A stretch of DNA of 64,000 nt from Fulvivirga imtechensis AK7 (GCF_000331535.1 NZ_AMZN01000055.1:1-64000), one strand, 5' to 3'; counted from the stretch's first letter, positions 1 to 8,082 are shown. Notes: generated by a model from the sequence alone, not told the origin. Numbers and translations: made by a program.

Positions 1-274
1 TGCATCGGGATAAACTTCTCGCCCAAGCCATAAACGAAAAAAGCCCAGCTAAACGCTGAGCTTTTTTGCTCCCCCTCTTGGGCTTCCCGATATCCGCTAC
101 CGCTGCATCGGGATAAACTTCTCGCCCAAGCCATAAACGAAAAAAAGCCCAGCTAAACGCTGAGCTTTTTGCTCCCCCTCTTGGGCTTCCCGATATCCGC
201 TACCGCTGCATCGGGATAAACTTCTCGCTCAAGCCATAAACGAAAAAAGCCCAGCTAAACGCTGAGCTTTTTTG
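1..274. repeat. 103-bp tandem repeat, three copies, each with a tRNA-Asn 3' fragment and a terminator
   Basis: Three near-identical units begin at 1, 104 and 207. Each contains a hairpin with flanking A and T runs (AAAAAAGC..CAGC / GCTGAGCTTTTTT, about 36-67, 139-170 and 243-273) and the last 17 nt of the tRNA-Asn gene (GCTCCCCCTCTTGGGCT at 68-84, repeated in unit 2, and in the intact gene at 274-290). Unit junctions also hold TCCCGAT...ATCGGGA as an inverted repeat. Units differ by single bases (A-run length, one CGCCC/CGCTC change), so they are diverged duplicates. No open reading frame of note is present; the stretch acts as a triplicated tRNA terminator. Confidence 0.85.
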
Positions 275-348
275 CTCCCCCTCTTGGGCTCGAACCAAGG
301 ACCTACTGATTAACAGTCAGCCGCTCTAACCAGCTGAGCTAAGGGGGA
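275..348 (-). tRNA. tRNA-Asn (anticodon GTT)
   Basis: Read on the minus strand, the 74 nt fold into a cloverleaf. The acceptor arms are TCCCCCT and AGGGGGA. The D-arm contains TTAGCTCAGCTGGTTAGAGC, the anticodon arm is GCTGA-CTGTTAA-TCAGT with anticodon GTT, and the T-arm contains GGTTCGA. The discriminator is G and no CCA is encoded. A bidirectional-looking hairpin with a T run follows immediately, and the gene's 3' end is duplicated twice further downstream in the 103-bp tandem repeat. Confidence 0.95.
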
Positions 349-449
349 ATATTTTTGTTTCCCTCATTTGGGTGTGCAATATTAGAACTTCGATTTCTAT
401 TTTGCAAAAAATAATTTCTAAAATTTTTAAGTTTTTTACTCTCCTTAGA

Positions 450-1694
450 TCACTTGCCCGCAAGTATGTAAAAATATATGAGTGTAAAGCCGATCAGGAA
501 TATCAACCCTGCAACAGCCAGCCATTTCAGCCATTTTGGAGGCACGAACTCTCCCGTTATATCCTTAGAGAATATAACTTTATAATTCAAAAATGCTGCC
601 AAAGGTGCAATAATGAAAGAGACAACAGTTGCTAAATCTACAAGGCTCTTCAGGTTATTCAGGAATTGAGAGATAACAAGAAATGCACCTACCGCAATGA
701 TTATTACCCAAAAGAAATATAAAGCCTTTTTCTTCCCTTCAAAAAGAACCTGAACAATTCTTTCCATAGATCTGCCGTATCCGTCCAGCACCGTAATAGT
801 TGTGCTGAACATGGTGCTGAAAGCGGCTATTGCTATTACAAAATAGCTCCATGGACCGATTGCGCCTGTATACATACCTATCAATTGACCTGCAAAGGCA
901 GAGGCGCTATTCGACAACTCTATGCCGCTCCCGTACATGACTAATGCTCCCAGCGACAAGAAAACTACTGCCAGGATAGCCGTGATCACATATCCGATAT
1001 TGAAGTCCAGCAAAGTTTCCTTTAGTGTAGGCTTGTATCCGGTCTGTTTAATTCTGGCCTCTGCCCAAAGACCCGTCCAGGTCGACATATCAACAGCAGT
1101 GGGCATCCAGCCCATCAGAGCTATCAGAAATATAAGGCCTTCGGCATTCATTAGCTCCTTAGGTATAAATTGATCGACCGGAGCTGGTCGTCCCTTGATG
1201 AAAGCCGCTACCACTGCTGTAATGGTAGATAGTAACAACACTACACTAACTGCTTTCAGTAATCCATCCAGCGCCCCGTACTTACCACTCGCGAGAATGA
1301 TCACACATACACCCAAAATCATAGCCGCCCACCAGTTAGTAGTAAGATCCAGTCCCATCAAATTGCTAAGGAGTCCGGCTGCTACAAAGGAAACAGCGGC
1401 TGTTACAATAAACATTGTTATTATGGTAATGATGCCGTATATCCAGAGTATCCATTTGCCTACCTTGGCATAACCATCGATGATGCTGCGCCCTGTAGCG
1501 CCTGTATACCGGGACGAAAATTCAAAAAAGGGATATTTGAAGAGATTGGCTGCTATTACAGCAATTAAAAGGGTAAATCCATAATCGGCACCAGCACGGG
1601 TAGATTGCACCAGGTGTGATACCCCGATGCACATACCGGCAAACACGATTCCCGGACCCAGGGTTTTAAGAAAATTTCGAAGCTGCGTATTCAT
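450..1694 (-). CDS. Nramp-like divalent metal transporter, divergent
   Basis: A 414-aa polytopic membrane protein with about eleven hydrophobic segments and an overall Nramp/MntH-like pattern: it opens with LKTLGPGIVFAG, as Nramp TM1 does. The family normally imports Mn2+ or Fe2+ with protons. Two metal-site motifs are altered. The TM1 DPGN motif is missing (the equivalent stretch reads GVSHLVQSTRAG), and the TM6 MPH motif reads MPTAVD. The substrate may therefore differ from canonical Nramp. It starts divergently from the hsp20 gene across a 215-bp region with two palindromes. Family assignment is fairly sure; the substrate is not known. Confidence 0.8.
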   Translation of the reverse strand: MNTQLRNFLKTLGPGIVFAGMCIGVSHLVQSTRAGADYGFTLLIAVIAANLFKYPFFEFSSRYTGATGRSIIDGYAKVGKWILWIYGIITIITMFIVTAAVSFVAAGLLSNLMGLDLTTNWWAAMILGVCVIILASGKYGALDGLLKAVSVVLLLSTITAVVAAFIKGRPAPVDQFIPKELMNAEGLIFLIALMGWMPTAVDMSTWTGLWAEARIKQTGYKPTLKETLLDFNIGYVITAILAVVFLSLGALVMYGSGIELSNSASAFAGQLIGMYTGAIGPWSYFVIAIAAFSTMFSTTITVLDGYGRSMERIVQVLFEGKKKALYFFWVIIIAVGAFLVISQFLNNLKSLVDLATVVSFIIAPLAAFLNYKVIFSKDITGEFVPPKWLKWLAVAGLIFLIGFTLIYFYILAGK

Positions 1695-1770
1695 ATATCA
1701 GTGGACACAATTTTAATGGCCACCAATATATAAAAAAGAAGGCTCTATTGTCATAAAATTTTATATCTAA

Positions 1771-1832
1771 TACTGACTTATTGTCAGTAATTATTCAATA
1801 ATCTATGACTTTAATGACAAAACGTCATTAAA
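1771..1832. promoter_or_regulatory. Paired TGAC-N5-GTCA palindromes in a divergent promoter region
   Basis: Two perfect inverted repeats share one core and spacing. TACTGAC-TTATT-GTCAGTA lies at 1771-1789, and TTTAATGAC-AAAAC-GTCATTAAA lies at 1810-1832. Their centres are 41 bp apart, close to four helical turns. A half-site TTGTCA occurs near 1748. They sit between the divergent Nramp-like and hsp20 genes, so a dimeric regulator could bind both. The regulator is not identifiable from sequence. Confidence 0.5.
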
Positions 1833-1909
1833 AACTTCGCTTTTTCGCCTTGGTACAATTTTGAAGAAATTCTTTTCGAGTAGATTATTAAAAGTAAAAA
1901 TATATAGCC

Positions 1910-2335
1910 ATGACACTAGTAAGATACAATCCATTAAACAATTTCGTACCCGGAACTTTCGGAGATTTTATTGAAAGCGTGTTACGAGATGCTCCTGCAA
2001 GAAAGGACATCGACTTTACCCCTGCTGTAGACATTTTAAAGGAAAAAGATCATGTTGAGCTACAATTGGTGGCGCCGGGCATGAGCAAGGAAGATTTTAA
2101 AATTGACGTGGACCAAAACTCTCTCACTATCAGGGGGGAAAGGGTGCTCTCAGATGAGGCAAAGACCAAACTTCAAAAGCGTGAATCTAATTATGGCAAA
2201 TTTAGCCGGGCCTTTAAGCTGACCGATGATATCAACCAGGAAAAGATCACAGCCACTTATGTAGAAGGCATACTGAAGGTAAAACTTCCACTGATCGAGA
2301 AGAAAGAAACAAAAAGCATTATTGAGGTAAAATAG
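1910..2335 (+). CDS. Small heat shock protein (Hsp20/alpha-crystallin)
   Basis: A 141-aa ATP-independent holdase chaperone. The alpha-crystallin domain covers about residues 35-140. It includes the strand pattern VELQLVAPGMSKEDFKIDVD, then LTIRGER, and the family's G-x-L motif in GILKVKLPLIEKK near the C-terminus. Length is typical for bacterial IbpA/Hsp20 proteins. The ATG at 1910 is the only sensible start. It is monocistronic, ending in a strong hairpin terminator at 2351-2380. Two palindromes upstream may mediate regulation; no CIRCE element is seen. Confidence 0.95.
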   Translation: MTLVRYNPLNNFVPGTFGDFIESVLRDAPARKDIDFTPAVDILKEKDHVELQLVAPGMSKEDFKIDVDQNSLTIRGERVLSDEAKTKLQKRESNYGKFSRAFKLTDDINQEKITATYVEGILKVKLPLIEKKETKSIIEVK

Positions 2336-2350
2336 GTTAGTTGGTTTAAA

Positions 2351-2381
2351 AAAAAAAGCTGCTCGAGGGCAGCTTTTTTTC
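2351..2381. terminator. Bidirectional rho-independent terminator
   Basis: AGCTGC (2357-2362) pairs with GCAGCT (2369-2374). The stem is flanked by an A run on the left and a T run on the right, so it can terminate hsp20 from the left and the FecR-like gene from the right. Confidence 0.85.
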
Positions 2382-2397
2382 TATTCATATTTTTGTT

Positions 2398-3291
2398 TTA
2401 CTCTCCCAGTCTATTTCTTAAGAGGAATTCTACATAAGCTTCTCTGTAGCTATCTACTTCCGGGGCCAGTTTAATTGCCTCTTCGTAGCTGGTGAGGGCA
2501 TCTATCAAAAGATTATTTTCTTCATAGAAGCCAGCCAGTATGTACTTATTGAGTGCTGTAGCTTGGTCAACGTCTGACATCAGTGCATTTAAGGTTTCTT
2601 TTACCTTAGTAGCATCTGCTTCTGGCAATCTTTTGATTGCGTAAGTGCCCGACTTTACCTCTTCATCTCCTTTAGAAGTAACTGAAAGAAGAACAACATT
2701 TTCCTTAGACAATTTCTCGTTGGTCAAATCAAGTTCAATGTTGGGTTCGTTAGTTTCAATGGATACCAACACATCATCAAACATATTTTTCAGTGTAACA
2801 ACGTATACATTTTCTCCATCAACGGAATCCCATCTGATGATGGCCTTATCGCTAAAAACACCCACTGAGCTTGGCATGAATACATGTATAGCATCATTTG
2901 AGCCTCTATGTACCGCTCCTGTGGCGCTTAATCTGTTCTTTTTGCCTTCAGCAGACATTTTGCTCAGTACAAAGTCAGCGTATTTACTGGCTACACTTGA
3001 TCCGCCTGTATTGACTTTGGCGGCAAGATCAGAAACTTTATGATTACCTGCAGCTTTGAGCTCAAGCGTTTTGCCGCTGGCATGAACAAGGCCGAGGTAT
3101 GCATTTTCAGAAATGACCAATTCATCATTATCCTGAAGCGAAGCTCCGGTTTTAAGGGGCTCCCAATCTGCTCCTGCTTTAATTTTGTTGGTTCCTTTAT
3201 TCGCAAGTACTTTGAAAGTATAACCTTGTCCAAAGGCTATTCCGGTAAGGAAGATAAGCGAAAGAGTTAAAATTGTTGAAATACTTTTCAT
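2398..3291 (-). CDS. Secreted FecR-like/TPR-like protein, partner of the CHASE2 protein
   Basis: A 297-aa protein with a signal peptide (MKSISTILTLSLIFLTGIAFG, cleavage near GQ). Residues about 40-90 resemble a FecR-type domain (LKTGASLQDNDELVISENAYLGL... with GKTLEL): an 'above threshold' strand pattern also seen in periplasmic sensors. The C-terminal 60 residues look like one or two TPR helices (AGFYEENNLLIDALTSYEEA). It follows the CHASE2 gene by 62 bp in the same direction, and FecR-like proteins often accompany CHASE2 proteins, so a joint envelope-sensing role is plausible. The function itself is unknown. Confidence 0.6.
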   Translation of the reverse strand: MKSISTILTLSLIFLTGIAFGQGYTFKVLANKGTNKIKAGADWEPLKTGASLQDNDELVISENAYLGLVHASGKTLELKAAGNHKVSDLAAKVNTGGSSVASKYADFVLSKMSAEGKKNRLSATGAVHRGSNDAIHVFMPSSVGVFSDKAIIRWDSVDGENVYVVTLKNMFDDVLVSIETNEPNIELDLTNEKLSKENVVLLSVTSKGDEEVKSGTYAIKRLPEADATKVKETLNALMSDVDQATALNKYILAGFYEENNLLIDALTSYEEAIKLAPEVDSYREAYVEFLLRNRLGE

Positions 3292-3353
3292 GGTTTACGC
3301 ATCTTATTTAATAATTCTTATACTCAATACGATTTTTTATATAACATACTCTT

Positions 3354-4631
3354 TTATACTCTTTTATGCCTGATGGTAAACAGCAGTTTACGACTTTCTT
3401 TATTAAAAAGATTTTTGACCACCCCATAATATACTTCCAAACCGTCTCCTGCCAGCGCAATGGCAGCCAAAGTAATCACCAAATTTAGTTTAAAACTGTA
3501 TTCGCTGAAAACAATTACCATTAAAAATATAATTAACATGATCTCTATCAACTGAATAATCTTGGTAATGCCATCATACCATGGAGGAAGAACGTGATAT
3601 ATGTAGGAAAATAGGGTTATATTCAAGAAGCAAATAATTATAGCCAACAATATCCCAAATCCTTCTTTATCATTAAGCTCATTGACATAATCTTCCTTTA
3701 AGATCATAGAGATGATATTAGCATGAACTACTGCTCCGTACATATCCGGGTTTGCTTTTCCTGCATAATCCTTGTTCAAGGGGGTGAAAAATTTATCGTC
3801 CCATGAGGTGTCAAAGAAATCCTTTCCCAAAAACCCAAAAATTACGATTTTCCCCTTGATCATTTCGGGTACAAAGTTTTCGTTAAATACATCATCCACA
3901 TCCAATGCGTAAAACATATTCGGATATCCGGTACGGCCAAAGAAGTCAACCAGGTTGCCTCTATAATTAATAATTTCAAAAGGATTATCCCGCTCCAGTA
4001 GGTTCTGGGCCTTTTCTGAGTCATATAGCTCCGCCATTTTAACAGCAAAAGCTACATGCTGCTCTTCGTTTACCATACGCATGGTCGGGAAGGCACGGCA
4101 GGTTTTGAAATCCTCCTGGTTTGCGGCTTCGGTATCTAAATTCGCAAAGGCCAGGTGTGCATTCTTCACAAAGATGGGATGAGAGATCTCAAGTGAATCG
4201 TATATATCCAATCCCTCGCCAAGCATAATAATGGAATCTGTTTGAAGAAGCTTAGTTACCATTACCAAATTCTTCACTTCAGCCAAGGCATTACTTAACG
4301 CCAGATCACCCAAGGTGTCGGGACTTAGAAAATCGAAAAAACTATCAAATCCAATAACGGCAGGGTCATATTTATTAATGATAGCCACCTGTTCAGCGAT
4401 TTTGGCTCTGGATATTTCTCCAAAATTAACCAACACAATATTGGTATCCGGCACCGGGTCTTTTCTTAGTTGAGAAAAAGCTACATCAGTCATTTCCATA
4501 TCATCCAAAGCCTCCCCAATGGGGTCAAAAGCATCAAATATTCCAAACTGACTAACGTTAAAGAACATCCACATCATACCAAAGATAAATATGGTGCCGA
4601 ACACACAGTCGAGCCAAAACTTCTTATTCAT
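3354..4631 (-). CDS. CHASE2 domain membrane protein
   Basis: A 425-aa protein. One N-terminal membrane segment (about 5-25) is followed by a large extracytoplasmic CHASE2 domain (about 30-320). That domain carries the family pattern of DTNIVLVNFGEISRAKIAEQ, then PAVIGFDSFF, and near its end MIKGKIVIFGFLG. Three membrane segments (about 325-405) end the protein. CHASE2 is an extracellular sensory domain normally attached to kinases, cyclases or GGDEF proteins. Here no cytoplasmic output domain is fused; only about 20 residues follow the last helix. Output must come through a partner, perhaps the FecR-like protein encoded next. Confidence 0.8.
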   Translation of the reverse strand: MNKKFWLDCVFGTIFIFGMMWMFFNVSQFGIFDAFDPIGEALDDMEMTDVAFSQLRKDPVPDTNIVLVNFGEISRAKIAEQVAIINKYDPAVIGFDSFFDFLSPDTLGDLALSNALAEVKNLVMVTKLLQTDSIIMLGEGLDIYDSLEISHPIFVKNAHLAFANLDTEAANQEDFKTCRAFPTMRMVNEEQHVAFAVKMAELYDSEKAQNLLERDNPFEIINYRGNLVDFFGRTGYPNMFYALDVDDVFNENFVPEMIKGKIVIFGFLGKDFFDTSWDDKFFTPLNKDYAGKANPDMYGAVVHANIISMILKEDYVNELNDKEGFGILLAIIICFLNITLFSYIYHVLPPWYDGITKIIQLIEIMLIIFLMVIVFSEYSFKLNLVITLAAIALAGDGLEVYYGVVKNLFNKESRKLLFTIRHKRV

Positions 4632-4746
4632 AGACTTTAAGATTAGTGTAGTAAAAAGAAAAAGATTACCGAATCACTAGTAAAAATATAAAATTCGGGC
4701 AGTTTAAGGTAATATAATTAAATTTAATGCCTCAACAAAAGAACAT

Positions 4747-5748
4747 ATGGCTATAAAAAGGAAAAGACTGAGTATCAATGAGTATGTAGAAGGTATATTG
4801 CAGGGGAATACTGTTGTCTTAAGCCGGGCCATTACAATAATTGAAAGCAGCCTTGACACAGATCAGTTTTTGGCTGAGGAAGTTCTTAAGCAAGTGTTGC
4901 CCAATACCGGAGTGTCAAAACGTATGGGAATTACAGGCGTGCCCGGTGTTGGCAAGAGTACCTTTATCGAAGCGATGGGCATGTACCTGGTTGAAAATGG
5001 GCACAAACTGGCAGTACTTGCCGTTGATCCGAGTAGTCAACGAAGCAGGGGAAGTATTTTGGGGGATAAAACACGTATGGAACAACTTTCCCACCACCCT
5101 AATGCCTATATACGTCCCTCCGCTACGGGGTCCTCATTAGGAGGCGTTGCCAATAAAACAAGAGAAACCATGCTTTTGTGTGAAGCAGCCGGCTATGAGA
5201 TCATATTTATTGAAACAGTTGGAGTAGGCCAGTCTGAAGTAGCCGTGAAAGGTATGGTGGATTTTTTTCTTCTACTCATGCTGGCCGGTGCGGGTGATGA
5301 ACTTCAGGGGATAAAAAAAGGTATTATGGAAATGGCAGATGCCATAGCCATTACCAAAGCCGATCAGGATAATATCAAAGCTTCAAAAAAAGCTAAAGTG
5401 GAATACCAAAATGCACTTCATTTGTTCCCGCCAACAAACACCGGCTGGACCCCACAAGTGCTGACCTGTTCGGCCATTACCAATGAAGGACTCGAGGATA
5501 TCTGGAAAATGATAGAAGACTATTATCAACATATCGGGAACGAGCTGGAATCCATACGAAAGCACCAAAGCATTAATTGGATGCACGAAACCATTGGCTA
5601 CCTGCTCAAGCAGAACTTTTACAACGCACCACAAGTAGCAGAGAAGATAGCAGATTTCGAAAGGAAAGTAGGCATGGGACAGATTACACCGCAGGCGGCT
5701 GCGAGAGAGTTGATGGACCTGGCAAAACAGAAGAATGGAGATAGTTGA
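4747..5748 (+). CDS. meaB: Methylmalonyl-CoA mutase-associated GTPase MeaB
   Basis: A 333-aa G3E-family P-loop GTPase that protects and reloads the B12-dependent methylmalonyl-CoA mutase. Visible motifs are Walker A GVPGVGKST (about residue 63), VDPSSQRSRGSILGDKTRM, switch region ETVGVGQSE, and base-specificity TKAD. Length matches MeaB/ArgK. The start at 4747 gives the standard N-terminus. No mutase subunit gene lies in the window, but the gene faces the B12 salvage operon, end to end across a shared terminator. Confidence 0.95.
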   Translation: MAIKRKRLSINEYVEGILQGNTVVLSRAITIIESSLDTDQFLAEEVLKQVLPNTGVSKRMGITGVPGVGKSTFIEAMGMYLVENGHKLAVLAVDPSSQRSRGSILGDKTRMEQLSHHPNAYIRPSATGSSLGGVANKTRETMLLCEAAGYEIIFIETVGVGQSEVAVKGMVDFFLLLMLAGAGDELQGIKKGIMEMADAIAITKADQDNIKASKKAKVEYQNALHLFPPTNTGWTPQVLTCSAITNEGLEDIWKMIEDYYQHIGNELESIRKHQSINWMHETIGYLLKQNFYNAPQVAEKIADFERKVGMGQITPQAAARELMDLAKQKNGDS

Positions 5749-5764
5749 GGTTTGTGACATTAGT

Positions 5765-5802
5765 AAGTGATCAGATGACTTCGAGTCATCTGATCACTTT
5801 TT
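5765..5802. terminator. Bidirectional terminator between meaB and the cob operon
   Basis: A 15-bp perfect stem (AGTGATCAGATGACT at 5766-5780 against AGTCATCTGATCACT at 5784-5798) with a 3-nt TCG loop and a T run on the plus side. It separates convergent meaB and the DUF71 gene. Confidence 0.9.
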
Positions 5803-5816
5803 AAGTTCAAGATGCC

Positions 5817-6530
5817 TCACCTAATATCCTGAAACCAAAAAGAAGACTTCATCTCCACCTCAGTTCCATCATCCTCAGTTTTCTTATATTCGTAAGTCTT
5901 CTCCACCACATCACCCAATGTAAACTTGACAGGTTGTTTAAATAAAGGCCCGTCATATACAAAGGTGTGAAATTCGCCATTCTCTCCGCACGGATCAACA
6001 TTTTCAGGTAAATGGTTTAACCAGTTGTCATCTATCGTTTTGCCGGCCTGGCTTTTATCAAACATAGTTGTATTGGCCGCGCAAACACACGTTTTGAAGC
6101 CATCATTTATGAAATTTAGCATTAGTTCCCGGGTATTTAGCTTCCATATCGGGTATACGCCTTCCATATCCACTGTGCCCAGTTGCAGGTCTCTGTAGGC
6201 TTTCAGGTCTTCAAGAAAAATATCGCCATACATCACATGATCAATTCCCTGAGCTTTCAACTTCAGACAGAATTCTCTAATCGTCCGTTCATATGTATCA
6301 TGAGAATTGTCCTTTGACAAGTAGATTTTTCTTAAGGGAAAGCCAATTGCCTGTGCCTGGGCTTCAATCAAATGTTCAGGCACGCCATGCAGCCCTACGC
6401 GCTTCAAGTCAGCATCAAATACGGTGTGTAAACTGTCAATTTCGTATTCCCTTGATTGTAGTAGCTGATATAAAGCATAAGCAGAGTCCTTACCGCCACT
6501 CCAACTTATGCTGATCTTCTTTTTGTTCAT
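5817..6530 (-). CDS. DUF71/COG2102 ATP pyrophosphatase, B12-salvage subgroup
   Basis: A 237-aa N-type ATP pyrophosphatase. The start is placed at the ATG at 6530 (MNKKKISISWSGGKDSAYAL), because the 40 codons upstream are low-quality repeat-derived sequence. The PP-loop SGGKDS at residues 10-15 binds ATP. The family includes diphthine-ammonia ligase (Dph6), but bacteria lack diphthamide, and comparative genomics has linked a bacterial DUF71 subgroup to B12 salvage. Placement as the last gene of a btuB-cobUTSC operon agrees with that. The reaction is unproven; an amidation or adenylation in corrinoid salvage is the inference. Confidence 0.8.
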   Translation of the reverse strand: MNKKKISISWSGGKDSAYALYQLLQSREYEIDSLHTVFDADLKRVGLHGVPEHLIEAQAQAIGFPLRKIYLSKDNSHDTYERTIREFCLKLKAQGIDHVMYGDIFLEDLKAYRDLQLGTVDMEGVYPIWKLNTRELMLNFINDGFKTCVCAANTTMFDKSQAGKTIDDNWLNHLPENVDPCGENGEFHTFVYDGPLFKQPVKFTLGDVVEKTYEYKKTEDDGTEVEMKSSFWFQDIR

Positions 6531-6569
6531 ATATATTAGTATTGAGATATTAGTATTGAGTATTGAGAT

Positions 6570-6610
6570 GGAAAAGCTCGAAGTCCGAAGCCTGAAGACC
6601 GAGCGACTCT
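6570..6610. repeat. GAAGTC-type degenerate intergenic repeat
   Basis: The segment CTCGAAGTCCGAAGCCTG followed by AAGACCGAG belongs to a simple repeat family of the GAAGTCnGAAGTC type. Other copies in the window are at about 8038-8080 and 20703-20745. It fills part of the 168-bp gap between cobC and the DUF71 gene. Confidence 0.6.
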
Positions 6611-6698
6611 CATCCGATGAAAGCACGCCACACCGACCACCAGTTATCATTTACTTCATCCACTCCATTTGTATTAACCCTCATTTCCCAATGACTAG

Positions 6699-7244
6699 TC
6701 ATTCACCACTAAAAGTGTTCCTGTTCAGCTTCAATCTGATTACTTCACCATAATTCAGATTCCTCTCAAAAGCCATATTCAACGGCCTGTCTTCAACAAG
6801 GCAGAGTGTTATCCGCATCACTACACTATGCGTGATTACTGCCACCCGATTGTAGTTCTTTTGCGCCAGTTCTGAAAAAAAACTTTTTACCCTTTTACTC
6901 ATGTCCAGCATGCTCTCACCTTCCGGCGCTGGGTAATGTACGAAGTCACTCATCCACGGATCGATATCTGCCCGGGGGATATCATCCCACCTCTTCATCT
7001 CCCAACTACCGAAGTTATATTCTTTCAGACGATCGTCCATAATAAAAAGGGGGCTCAGATGACTGGCCAGTAAGGCGCAACGTTTCAGTGGACTGGAATA
7101 GAAAGCGTCAAATTTTTTTGGGATCTGCTTTACAATAGCCTCAAATTCCTCAGTATAGCTTTTCTTTAATTCCAGGTCGGTTTGCCCGTAACAAACTCCT
7201 TTATCGATCTCGGGCGTGGTATGTCGGATCAGATAAACTTCCAT
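6699..7244 (-). CDS. cobC: Alpha-ribazole-5'-phosphate phosphatase (histidine phosphatase family)
   Basis: A 181-aa histidine phosphatase that dephosphorylates alpha-ribazole phosphate (or adenosylcobalamin phosphate) in the nucleotide-loop pathway. It has the catalytic motif RHTTP at residues 6-10 (RHG-type), YSSPLKRC at about 55-62 and the second histidine in VITHSVVMR. The start at 7244 (MEVYLIRH) is chosen over an upstream ATG because it puts the catalytic histidine at the normal position; it overlaps the end of cobS by 16 bp. The role is inferred from family plus operon. Confidence 0.9.
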   Translation of the reverse strand: MEVYLIRHTTPEIDKGVCYGQTDLELKKSYTEEFEAIVKQIPKKFDAFYSSPLKRCALLASHLSPLFIMDDRLKEYNFGSWEMKRWDDIPRADIDPWMSDFVHYPAPEGESMLDMSKRVKSFFSELAQKNYNRVAVITHSVVMRITLCLVEDRPLNMAFERNLNYGEVIRLKLNRNTFSGE

Positions 7245-8002
7245 AACACTATTATTGAAAGATAAACAACCACTTCCGCTACTTGTTGCGTAGCGCCAAG
7301 GCAATCTCCGGTATAGCCGCCAATCCACTTCTTGTAATACCTCCACAGCCAGACTACCGTGATACCTACCGGAATAACGCTCAACAGATACCAGAAATTA
7401 TTAAAAGCCGCCAAGGGTGCTAAACCGATAAAGAGTGCAACAAGAAAATTACCCGGTGACAACTTCTTTGCTACGGGCCTTACTTTACTTGAGGCGTCTT
7501 CCCTTGCATAATTTCCATAATAGATCATAGTCACGGCTGCTATCCTGCTCATGGTATGAGCAGAAATGATGGTCCAGAATAAAAACCATACCGATAGCTC
7601 GCCAGCAATAAATGTAAGGGCAGCATATTTGAGCAACAAGATCAATACCAGGCCTACCACCCCATAGGCGCCAATCAGGCTGTCTTTCATGATCTCCAGG
7701 ATATTTGCTTTGGTCCAGCCGCCTCCAAAACCATCACAAACATCGGCAAAGCCATCTTCATGGAAAGCTCCTGTGAAAAGAATGCCTGCGATCATAGACA
7801 AAACAACACTTATCGACACCGGAAATATGATCATGCCCAACCATAATACTCCTGCGGTCGCAGCTCCCATCAACCACCCAATCAGTGGAAAATATTTCGT
7901 GCATTGATCCAGGTATTCAGCAGAGTGATCCACCCACTTGGGACATGGTATTCTGGTGTAGAACATTAAAGCTGTGAAGAATAGCCTGATGTCGTATTTC
8001 AT
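7229..8002 (-). CDS. cobS: Adenosylcobinamide-GDP ribazoletransferase (cobalamin synthase)
   Basis: A 257-aa integral membrane enzyme with about six helices that joins adenosylcobinamide-GDP to alpha-ribazole (phosphate), the last step of B12 assembly. The family signature is present: FHEDGFADVCDGFGGG followed by ILEIMKDSLIGAYG at about residues 80-115. Length is normal. It lies 90 bp after cobT, with a repeat in the gap, and overlaps cobC. Confidence 0.95.
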   Translation of the reverse strand: MKYDIRLFFTALMFYTRIPCPKWVDHSAEYLDQCTKYFPLIGWLMGAATAGVLWLGMIIFPVSISVVLSMIAGILFTGAFHEDGFADVCDGFGGGWTKANILEIMKDSLIGAYGVVGLVLILLLKYAALTFIAGELSVWFLFWTIISAHTMSRIAAVTMIYYGNYAREDASSKVRPVAKKLSPGNFLVALFIGLAPLAAFNNFWYLLSVIPVGITVVWLWRYYKKWIGGYTGDCLGATQQVAEVVVYLSIIVLWKFI

Positions 8003-8035
8003 TTATTTAGATGAGATATAAGATTTGATACTTTA

Positions 8036-8082
8036 GAAGTTTGAAGTCTGAAGTCGGGAGTCGGGAGTCGGAAGTTTGAAAA
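8036..8082. repeat. GAAGTCGGGAGTCGG-type degenerate repeat
   Basis: Several partial copies of a GAAGTC/GGAGTC heptamer-like unit lie in the cobT-cobS gap (GAAGTCTGAAGTCGGGAGTC, then GGGAGTCGGAAGTTTG). The sequence matches the family at 6570-6610 and 20703-20745. It appears to have expanded inside an operon without breaking a gene. Confidence 0.6.

Noticed and set aside
1-274. CRISPR-like array at the 103-bp tandem repeats
   Set aside because: Units are directly abutting with identical interiors, not repeats with variable spacers, and no cas gene is present.
1-348. Phage attachment site or integrated element at tRNA-Asn
   Set aside because: The tRNA 3' fragments are suggestive, but no integrase, phage or plasmid gene is present in the window.
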